A DNA stretch of 29,760 bases from CF-113 sp035308345 (GTDB lineage Bacteria > Chloroflexota > Ktedonobacteria > Ktedonobacterales > Ktedonobacteraceae): positions 1 through 29,760 of the forward strand of contig DATGGW010000247.1 of the NCBI GenBank assembly GCA_035308345.1, given 5' to 3'. This document shows positions 14,208-20,673 of this stretch, in pieces; positions within the stretch are counted from its first letter, which is position 1; every line of letters starts with the position of its first letter. The position numbers and the translations under genes are program-made. The notes under the pieces were generated by a model that ran no database searches, was not told the origin of the DNA, and worked only from the letters and a program-made list of their open reading frames with translations.

Positions 14208-16616
14208 CTACATTGTCACATATTGCAGCACTGCTGTAGGGGCTACATGGATACGATCTCCGTTTTTAAGGGTGAGGCGTTCGACCAGTTGGCCCTTATA
14301 CACCAGTCCATTTAAGCTCTCCGCGTCTTCAATGAGCCAGGCCCCATTATCCCATCGAATCTTGGCATGCAGGCGTGAGACTCGTTGTGACGGCACCTGA
14401 ACGTCGTTCTCGGACAAACGACCAACCGTTAGTAGGGACTTATCCAACCGTCTTTCGCTAACCACCTTTCCATCGATTTCGACTAACACACGCGCTTGCT
14501 GCATCGCCGCTGCCTGTTGTGGCTGCTGACCCCGAGCTTGCGCCTGGGCTTGCTGCCTGCCAGCGTATGCGTAACCTCTTGCGGGAGCGGGCATCGCCAC
14601 AGGCACAGGTTGTTGTGCCGGTGGAGACCAGCCTGGGACAGGTGAAATCGGCGGCGGCCCGCCCCACTGCGCTGGCTGCGCTGGCGCTGAGGGCAATTGA
14701 TAAGGGTTAGCAGCTTCGAGACCGGGTCTAAATACCGGGCGCAGGATTGACTCGTTGCCAGCACGATCAAGGTTATAACGATTCTGCTCATCAAGCAATC
14801 CGGCGAACACACCGCCCCTTTGCTTCAAGTCTTTGAACGTTCCTTGCTCGACTATGCGTCCATCCTTGAGCACGATGATTTCGTTGACATTGCCCAGTGT
14901 GCTGAGGCGATGCGAGATCATCAACACTGTGCGGCCAAGCACCAGTTTGTCCAGGGCATGCATGACTTCTGCTTCCGCTTCAACATCAAGCGCGGCGGTT
15001 GGCTCGTCCAGGATAAGTATAGGCGCGTCGCGCAGCACTGCGCGCGCGATCGCTAGACGCTGGCGTTGGCCGCCGGAAAAGTTCTTGCCCTGCTCGCGCA
15101 CCTCAGTTTCATAGGCATCAGGCATGCTCATGATAGTATCGTGGACGTAGGCCTTTTTGGCCGCGTCGACGATCTCGTCCAACGTCGCGCCAGGTTTGCC
15201 GATGGCGATGTTCTCGCGAATGGTTCCCTCGAAGAGCACATTGTCCTGAAGCACCATACTCACATTCTGACGGAGGACCGCCAGGGGGAAGTTGCGGTTG
15301 TCGATGCCATCGATCCTCACCGAACCCTGCTGAATCTCGTAAAAGCGCGAAATCAGCTTGACCAGGGTCGTTTTTCCGCCGCCGGATAGTCCCACCAGGG
15401 CCACCTTTCTACTCGCAGGAATATGCAGGTTGATGCCTTTCAGGACGGGCCGGTTGGGTGAATAGCTGAACACCACGTTCTCAAAGACGATATCGCCCTT
15501 GAAGCGCGTGGGACCGTAGTATTTGACCTCGCTGTCTGCGATTTCCGGCGCGGCATCCAGCACTTCTTGAATGCGCTCCGCGCCAGCGGCAGCGGCAGTA
15601 CCCACGTTGGTCAGCTTTGAGAGGTCGCGCAATGGCTGGTAGAGCTGGCCGAGGTACGAGAGAAAGACCGTGAGTGTACCGAATGTCACCGTTAGCGCTG
15701 GAATGGTCAGGAACAAGAAGTGAAAGGTATGGTTTGCGGCGACATAGGAGCCTGTGCCTACAATAATAGCGGTGCCAACCGCAACGAGAATGCCCACAAT
15801 CGGCGTGAATTGGGCCTGCAAACCACCGGCGCGCAGCCCTGCCTCGCGGTTTTTGGTGACATATTTGTGGAACCTCTGGGCCTCACGTTCCTCCAGAGTA
15901 AATGCCTTGAGTACGGTAATGTTTCCAATGTCTTCGGTTGCCACGTTTGCCACCTGCCCCGCTGCCTTCGATGCTTTCTTAGAAGCCGCTTTAATGCCGG
16001 TCGTATAGCCAAACACGACCAGCACCAGCGCGGGGATGATCACGACGGAGAGCACAGTAAATTGCCAGTTCACAATCAGCATTACGGTAATTACCCCCAG
16101 GATGGTGAGGATACCCGTCAATAAATCAACCAGTCCATCAGTGACGAGTTTCTCAATATCGGAGATGTTGCCGGTGATGCGCTGGACGAGATCGCCCTTC
16201 TTTTGTTTGCCGTGCCAGTCAAGAGAGAGGCGTTCCAGGTGCGCGAAGAGTTGTTTGCGCAGACGAGCGGTAAGGTTTTGCGCGATGTAGGATGCCAGAA
16301 AGAGTTCCACATAGGATAGAATAGCGTTGAGTATACCCAGCAGGATAATCGCCGTGGCTGAGAAAAGGATGATGCCAACGTCGGTATGCTGGTTGATACT
16401 CAGGTGAGCTGTATTACCCCCAATGTTATCAAACAATCTAATGACTGGATCTAAAAACGCAATGTTCGGGTTCTTATTGTTCACTACTTTATCAAGAATG
16501 AACTTCAGTGGGAAAGCGTTAAAAAGGGCGGTGATTACCTGCGCAAATGCCATCATAAGGGCAACGAACACCAGAAATCGATACCCTTTCAGATTGCGAA
16601 ATAGGAAACGAATCAT
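14208..16616 (-). CDS. ABC exporter (fused permease-ATPase) with C-terminal FHA domain, copy 2
   Basis: This 802-residue paralogue of the exporter at 11566-14052 has the same order of parts. The membrane domain (about 1-360) is followed by the ATPase with Walker A GLSGGGKTT (409-417), signature FSGGQ (513-517), Walker B ILILDEP with Glu538, and switch His569. A long Pro/Ala/Gln-rich linker (about 630-708) leads to an FHA domain (about 709-802) with VGRLSENDV, VSRLHA and SLNGLVY. Both ATP sites look competent in both copies, so either homodimers or a heterodimer would work. The first extracytoplasmic loop is short and lacks the Cys-containing insert. The ATG overlaps the stop of the upstream kinase-like gene by ATGA, so translation is coupled. 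FHA domains read phosphothreonine, suggesting control by a Ser/Thr kinase that is not in this window. Confidence 0.93.
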   Translation of the reverse strand: MIRFLFRNLKGYRFLVFVALMMAFAQVITALFNAFPLKFILDKVVNNKNPNIAFLDPVIRLFDNIGGNTAHLSINQHTDVGIILFSATAIILLGILNAILSYVELFLASYIAQNLTARLRKQLFAHLERLSLDWHGKQKKGDLVQRITGNISDIEKLVTDGLVDLLTGILTILGVITVMLIVNWQFTVLSVVIIPALVLVVFGYTTGIKAASKKASKAAGQVANVATEDIGNITVLKAFTLEEREAQRFHKYVTKNREAGLRAGGLQAQFTPIVGILVAVGTAIIVGTGSYVAANHTFHFLFLTIPALTVTFGTLTVFLSYLGQLYQPLRDLSKLTNVGTAAAAGAERIQEVLDAAPEIADSEVKYYGPTRFKGDIVFENVVFSYSPNRPVLKGINLHIPASRKVALVGLSGGGKTTLVKLISRFYEIQQGSVRIDGIDNRNFPLAVLRQNVSMVLQDNVLFEGTIRENIAIGKPGATLDEIVDAAKKAYVHDTIMSMPDAYETEVREQGKNFSGGQRQRLAIARAVLRDAPILILDEPTAALDVEAEAEVMHALDKLVLGRTVLMISHRLSTLGNVNEIIVLKDGRIVEQGTFKDLKQRGGVFAGLLDEQNRYNLDRAGNESILRPVFRPGLEAANPYQLPSAPAQPAQWGGPPPISPVPGWSPPAQQPVPVAMPAPARGYAYAGRQQAQAQARGQQPQQAAAMQQARVLVEIDGKVVSERRLDKSLLTVGRLSENDVQVPSQRVSRLHAKIRWDNGAWLIEDAESLNGLVYKGQLVERLTLKNGDRIHVAPTAVLQYVTM

Positions 16617-18130
16617 GGCTCCTTCCTCCTTACCTGATCCGGGAGACAGGCTGCTATTTCGTCAAGCATGGCTGACAGTTCCTTTGGACGCGGACTGTTC
16701 AGTCGGTTGGCACGGCGTGTAGCAATTTTGAATAAAAGAGCGGCTTCATAAAGCCTTGAACGTTCAAGAATACCATCGATGGCGGCCGGTGTTGCGCCAA
16801 GTTCCATCATGGCCTGGCGATAAGTGGTGGTGAATACTTCTGCCGCGGCTTCAAACCACGCGCGCATGCCTGGGCGCTGATACCACAGGCTGCTGGGGCG
16901 CAGGTAGGCCAGAAAGTAGCCCACATCCAGAGCAGCGTCCGCTATGCAGAAACCGTCAAAATCGACAACGAATACCTGGTGGCTGTGGAAGAGCAGCTGG
17001 CTGGACTTGAAGCCGCCATGCGCCGGCAGGTAGCTGCCTGGTTGCAATGTTTCCAGGAGTGACGCGAGTTGCTGCGCGAGTCGCTGCACCTCTTCCGCCT
17101 GCGCGGGATTATGGATAGCGATGAGCGCGGCGCGTTCGCGGGCGCGTTTGGCTTCTTTACCTCCAGTGCGCGGAGCGCCTTCGTCTGGACGCACTGCGCT
17201 ATTATGCAGACGCGCCAGCGCAACCGCCGTCAGGCGTAATTCCTCTATGGGAATGATTATAGAGGTAATTTCTCCACCGCGCCCGTGTGACAACTGCGGG
17301 CGCAGCGCGCGCGTGCCGGTCAACATCTGCTCTCCGGCGTTGGCAGGCTGCACAGCTTCGTTCAGCGTCAACCCCAACTCATCGATTATGCCAAGCGGGC
17401 GCGGCAAAAATGGAGCGCGATACACCTGCCCTGCTACTATATCGCCCAGTTTAGATGATTGTTCATCATAGAGGCGTTGTTGAAGGGCCTGTACCGAGCG
17501 CGCCTGTCGCGGGTCGGCGTAAACTTTGCCGAAGAGCGTTAGATGTCTGTTCTCTGCATGCTGGCTGTGCTCAAGCGTGAGGCGATAGCGGATTACGCAG
17601 CGGTTGGCGGGTTTGTAGCGTACTGGCTCGGCGGCAGCCGCGGCAAGCTTCCATGCCTCGTCCAGTAACTGCGTTTGCGCCGACTTCTCCAGCGCCTCAA
17701 ATACCTGATTCAGGGCAGTATCGCAGCTTGCGGCGAGCATAGGCAGACCACTATCGGCAGGAAAAGCCTGCGCCGAGAGGCCGATGGCTTCGGCTCTCAA
17801 GACACCTGACGGCTGCACCTCTAAGGCTGTCTCGCGCGCCTGCGCTTCGCTGAAGCGTATATTTGCGCCATCAAGCGCCTGTTCATCGAGCGTCAGGCTG
17901 ACGGAACGATGTGGATCGTGAGCGTGTTCGCCCTTGCGCTGCCCCACTTCATCGACGGCATAAATGACTGCCAGTCCTCGCGCCGGTTTGCGCCGCAGGT
18001 AGCGCACGAACAGGCCCGGCGTTTGCGCAGCGCCTGGCAGGAGCGGACGGCGCGCGCGCTCAAACAGCACGGTCACGATATCGGGAAGGTCAAGGATCGA
18101 AACACCGGTATTGCTAGATGATTGACTCAT
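16613..18130 (-). CDS. Aminoglycoside-phosphotransferase-like (APH/kinase-fold) protein with altered catalytic loop
   Basis: This 505-residue protein has a C-terminal half resembling the APH/choline-kinase fold. Residues about 180-205 resemble the nucleotide-lobe strands (RYRLTLEH ... LFGKVYAD, with a candidate ATP Lys at about 202). The region PAHGGFKSSQLLF (369-381) occupies the catalytic loop, and VVDFDGFCIADAALDVGYFL (388-407) holds the metal-binding Asp and the DxG segment. In the family the loop normally reads HGD followed by Asn or Gln; here the catalytic Asp is Gly373. The protein may be a pseudokinase or use another base. The N-terminal 150 residues are unlike a kinase and I do not recognise them. 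Both ends overlap neighbouring genes by ATGA (the ATP-grasp gene upstream, the ABC-FHA gene downstream), so the three are translationally coupled. The substrate is unknown. Confidence 0.7.
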   Translation of the reverse strand: MSQSSSNTGVSILDLPDIVTVLFERARRPLLPGAAQTPGLFVRYLRRKPARGLAVIYAVDEVGQRKGEHAHDPHRSVSLTLDEQALDGANIRFSEAQARETALEVQPSGVLRAEAIGLSAQAFPADSGLPMLAASCDTALNQVFEALEKSAQTQLLDEAWKLAAAAAEPVRYKPANRCVIRYRLTLEHSQHAENRHLTLFGKVYADPRQARSVQALQQRLYDEQSSKLGDIVAGQVYRAPFLPRPLGIIDELGLTLNEAVQPANAGEQMLTGTRALRPQLSHGRGGEITSIIIPIEELRLTAVALARLHNSAVRPDEGAPRTGGKEAKRARERAALIAIHNPAQAEEVQRLAQQLASLLETLQPGSYLPAHGGFKSSQLLFHSHQVFVVDFDGFCIADAALDVGYFLAYLRPSSLWYQRPGMRAWFEAAAEVFTTTYRQAMMELGATPAAIDGILERSRLYEAALLFKIATRRANRLNSPRPKELSAMLDEIAACLPDQVRRKEP

Positions 18131-18972
18131 ATGAGTTGCTTCCTTTCCCTGACCAGCGTTTCCACCAGGGCCACCAGCGCGCTGTCCGCGCCTGGTACGC
18201 CGCGAAATCCTGGAAATGAGTTGACATCCACAATCATTGGCCCGTTCTTCGTCACCAGTAAGTCAACGCCATACAGCCGCAAATTGAAGATGCGCCCGAT
18301 TTCGTGCGTGATGGCTGCCCAGTCTGGCGGTAAATCTTGCGGCGCGATGAGAATGTCCTCTTTTGGCGCGTCCGGCTCCAACGGTGTGCGGCGGCGCGCG
18401 GCGAATATTTGCCGGTCTATGACCCATAGCTTGATATCCCAACCGTCGCTTTCCGCGTATTCCTGCAATACGATTGGTTCCTGGCTCCAGTCGATTGCCA
18501 GTTTTTGCAATTCTGCAAGACTGCGCACAAAGGCTACCAGGTCTCCGCGATGGCTGTAGTAGCTTTTCACAATCACGGGGAAGGTCAGCGTTGCGAGAAA
18601 AACTTCATCGGACAGCAGGCTTTCAAGTGTAGCAAAATGCCAGGTGCGCGGCCAGGGGAGATGCGCTTCATGCATGCGCTGCGCCATCAACACGCGGTCC
18701 TGGCAGGCAACGGAGGAGGCCCAGCTATTGACCACCAGTGCGCCTTTTTGTTCGAGCACGTGAGCGACTTCAAGCGCCTGTGGCGCGTGTGACTTGAGTA
18801 AGTAGAGGTCGGCAAGCGGGTAACGTTCTTCCTCTTGAATGGCTTGCGCGCCTGTCAGCGCGCGCACATCCAGCAAACGAACGGTGTGGATTGCGCTCAG
18901 TTGCTGTAAGGCTACGGCGATTACTGGATGTTGAGGTGTTTCCGGATTATCCATTATCAGGCAGATATGCAT
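18127..18972 (-). CDS. ATP-grasp family enzyme B (RimK/ITPK-like)
   Basis: This is a 281-residue ATP-grasp protein. Members activate a carboxylate (or a hydroxyl, in inositol-phosphate kinases) with ATP and transfer it to an amine or similar acceptor. Visible landmarks are an N-terminal pre-ATP domain starting MHICLIMDNPE, QDRVLMAQRMHEAHLPWPRT at the central-domain entry, the ATP lysine in FPVIVKSYYSHRGD (Lys136), IVLQEYAESDGWDIKLWVI, and the metal-binding end YGVDLLV...MIVDVNSFPGF (Asp237, Asp249, Asn251). The DVNSFPG ending is seen in both RimK-like ligases and inositol-polyphosphate kinases, so the reaction is not settled. The SD AAGGAG lies 7-8 nt before the ATG. It follows ATP-grasp A by 19 nt and overlaps the kinase-like gene by 4 nt. 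The two ATP-grasp proteins are paralogous in layout but clearly divergent. Confidence 0.8.
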   Translation of the reverse strand: MHICLIMDNPETPQHPVIAVALQQLSAIHTVRLLDVRALTGAQAIQEEERYPLADLYLLKSHAPQALEVAHVLEQKGALVVNSWASSVACQDRVLMAQRMHEAHLPWPRTWHFATLESLLSDEVFLATLTFPVIVKSYYSHRGDLVAFVRSLAELQKLAIDWSQEPIVLQEYAESDGWDIKLWVIDRQIFAARRRTPLEPDAPKEDILIAPQDLPPDWAAITHEIGRIFNLRLYGVDLLVTKNGPMIVDVNSFPGFRGVPGADSALVALVETLVRERKQLI

Positions 18973-18991
18973 GGCATAACTCCTTCTAATA

Positions 18992-19915
18992 CTATACTAT
19001 TGGTTCTAAAGATTTGTGTAACGGTACTGATGTTTCCTGCTGCTCTTTTTTGCGTAACAGGGCTTCGTGGCGCTGGCGCGCGCGCGCCAGGTGGCCTTCG
19101 CGCTGCATCTCTGCTCGTTTCGCAGCGTGCAAAACATATTCGGAGACGCGCACCACTGCGCGCGGGACGCGCCCAAAACTGGGAAAGTCATTGATATCCA
19201 GGATAGCCGGTCCCTGGGGCGTCTCCACCACGTCCAGCCCGTAGATATCCAGCCCAAAAAGCTTGCCAACCTGTAAGGCGAGTCTGCGTACCTGCGGGGT
19301 TAAGGGAACAAAGCGCTCGCTTACATCTCCATGCAGAGGAGATGTCTTGGCGATAGCGGCGTAGACTTCACTGCCAGTCACATAAACTTTGATATCAAAG
19401 CCAGGGTTTTCGGCGTAACGCTGCGCCAGAAAAAAGCTTTCACCTGCTTCAGCAATCTCTAATGCTTGCAGTTCACCGGGACTGTTCAGGCGATAAACTC
19501 CCCGGCAGGAACTACCATTGCTGGGTTTGACTACAATGGGATAGTCTTCGGCAGGAATCTGGTGCAGCAGGCGTGGATGAGAAACAAAATAGGTGGGTGG
19601 AATCGGCAGGCCATGCGCGCGCGCGTAGGCTACTGCTACCGCCTTGTCGCGCACCAGGCTAATGGCGCGAGAATTGTTTATGGTGGGAATACCGACTGCC
19701 TCAGCAGCCTCTAAAATACTCATCCCAGGACCTTCCGCCAGCGATTTCAAGACATACGCATCATAACCCTGCCGGAGAAGATCGGTCAGGCAGGTAACGG
19801 CTGTCTGCGGCTCCAACAGGTCGACATGATGCCCCCACTGGAGCAGTTGATCGGCGATTACCATTGGCATAGCATCGTTGCGATACTGCTCTTCGACGAT
19901 AAAACAAAAGCGCAT
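18992..19915 (-). CDS. ATP-grasp family enzyme A (RimK/ITPK-like)
   Basis: This is a 307-residue ATP-grasp protein and the first gene of the minus-strand set. It starts MRFCFIVEEQYRNDAMPMVI. Landmarks are IPTINNSRAISLVRDKAVAV (entry to the ATP domain, Lys91), YPIVVKPSNGSSCRGVYRL (ATP lysine Lys130 and the glycine/serine-rich loop), PGFDIKVYVTG, and the metal-binding end IYGLDVVE...AILDINDFPSFGRVP (Asp228, Asp240, Asn242). The last 45 residues are a charged, probably coiled tail (RAEMQREGHLARARQRHE) that ATP-grasp B lacks. The SD AGGGGGGAG is very strong. By family it should ligate a carboxylate to an amine, or phosphorylate a polyol. The linked exporters favour production of an exported small molecule or modified peptide, but no precursor gene is evident. 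Confidence 0.82.
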   Translation of the reverse strand: MRFCFIVEEQYRNDAMPMVIADQLLQWGHHVDLLEPQTAVTCLTDLLRQGYDAYVLKSLAEGPGMSILEAAEAVGIPTINNSRAISLVRDKAVAVAYARAHGLPIPPTYFVSHPRLLHQIPAEDYPIVVKPSNGSSCRGVYRLNSPGELQALEIAEAGESFFLAQRYAENPGFDIKVYVTGSEVYAAIAKTSPLHGDVSERFVPLTPQVRRLALQVGKLFGLDIYGLDVVETPQGPAILDINDFPSFGRVPRAVVRVSEYVLHAAKRAEMQREGHLARARQRHEALLRKKEQQETSVPLHKSLEPIV

Positions 19916-20230
19916 GCTCCCCCCTTCATGGCAAACTTGATGTGAGTTAACAGGTCAATCCAAAGTTATTGCTCTAAGTATAGCAACTTTATAGGCTCAC
20001 TGCTGTTTAATGGCTCACTGAATTGGTGTGTCCCAGGCTATAAAAATATTAACAGAAGGTTAAAAGCACTATAGCACATCCGCGACTGCTTGAGAAGTGG
20101 TGAAAATTCGGGTTTTTTCCTGGTCAAGAAAAGGCTGTGAAGTAGTAGAGATGTGGTTAAGAAATATGAATTCCTAAGAGCATATCCCAACCCGTCAGGG
20201 CTTTTTCAGTGATTAAACAACTTCTTTTTG

Positions 20231-20289
20231 TTTCAAAATGTTTCACGCAGCCATCTCTCCTAATGTAACGCTTATTTCATAGCGTTTCA
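20231..20289. promoter_or_regulatory. Two helically phased TTTCA direct-repeat pairs
   Basis: TTTCA occurs at 20231 and 20241, and again at 20275 and 20285. Each pair has an exact 10-nt period, and the pairs are 44 nt apart, so all four fall on about the same face of the helix. They lie 54-112 bp upstream of the -35 at 20343. Winged-helix response regulators often bind such repeats; this assignment is an inference. Confidence 0.4.
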
Positions 20290-20342
20290 TTTTGTATTAA
20301 ACTATATCTTATTGTATTATAGTATTTTTGTACATTAATTAC

Positions 20343-20371
20343 TTGACAAGTATAGCCATTAACAATATACT
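20343..20371 (+). promoter_or_regulatory. Near-consensus sigma-A promoter
   Basis: TTGACA (20343-20348), a 17-nt spacer and TATACT (20366-20371) match the vegetative consensus almost perfectly. The expected start of transcription near 20378 gives a leader of about 295 nt for the sialidase-like gene. Confidence 0.75.
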
Positions 20372-20392
20372 TGCGCCAGGGGAAGGGGGAGA

Positions 20393-20464
20393 ATGCTGCT
20401 CATAATGCCTCTTCGAATATGCTTTATTGTTGATCTTTTGGTTGCAGTCTCGATTCTACGGTGA
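20393..20464 (+). CDS. Putative 23-residue hydrophobic small ORF in the leader
   Basis: The ATG at 20393 follows the purine-rich SD GGAAGGGGGAGA and encodes MLLIMPLRICFIVDLLVAVS plus ILR before TGA. The ATG would lie about 15 nt after the predicted transcription start of a near-consensus promoter. The peptide is hydrophobic enough to be a single short membrane segment. It may be a real small protein or a regulatory upstream ORF. Codon statistics cannot decide at this length. Confidence 0.4.
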   Translation: MLLIMPLRICFIVDLLVAVSILR

Positions 20465-20487
20465 ATTAATACTAGCCAGAATATCGC

Positions 20488-20537
20488 TGTAGGGTGGGAG
20501 GTGCGACCCTATGCCGGCGAGGGGGAAGCTGGTGTAA
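20488..20537 (+). promoter_or_regulatory. Structured leader segment with an 8-codon SD-led ORF
   Basis: Two adjacent hairpins can form: TAGGGT/ACCCTA around a 10-nt loop (about 20490-20511), then GCCGGC/GCTGGT with two G-U pairs (about 20513-20533). An SD GGGAGG (20496-20501) with a 9-nt spacer precedes ATG CCG ... TAA (20511-20537, MPARGKLV). The first hairpin would hide that SD. This suggests post-transcriptional control, but I match it to no known RNA class. Confidence 0.3.
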
Positions 20538-20656
20538 CTATAGTATCTCTTTTATTGGATGTTCTTCTGTGATTCGATTTCCCCAGTGCAAATCGATAGA
20601 CGAAAATACTCGATTATTTAAGAAGCAGACATCGCAGAAGAATAAAGTTTAGTTTT

Positions 20657-20662
20657 AGGAGA
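20657..20662 (+). promoter_or_regulatory. SD that sets the start at 20674
   Basis: AGGAGA touches the in-frame ATG at 20662, leaving no spacer, but lies 11 nt before ATG 20674. The latter start also gives a cleaner signal peptide (MSHFLKGKHVAF). Confidence 0.6.
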
Positions 20663-20673
20663 TGTTTATTCGT

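Larger units (their letters stand above)
19916..20673. other. 758-nt divergent regulatory region
   Basis: This AT-rich region separates the ATP-grasp set (-) from the sialidase-like gene (+). In plus-strand order it holds a bulged hairpin (AAAGT/ACTTT outer, TGCT/AGCA inner, about 19961-19992) in the minus-strand leader, paired TTTCA repeats at 20231-20289, a near-consensus promoter at 20343-20371, a 23-codon ORF at 20393-20464, a two-hairpin segment at about 20488-20534 overlapping an 8-codon ORF, and the downstream SD at 20657. I could not assign a minus-strand promoter with confidence, and I recognise no known riboswitch class. Confidence 0.5.

Noticed and set aside
20488..20537. Possible known riboswitch (c-di-AMP, c-di-GMP or mini-ykkC) in the sialidase-like gene leader
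   Set aside because: The hairpins lack the conserved loops and junctions of those classes, so it is reported only as an unassigned structured leader.
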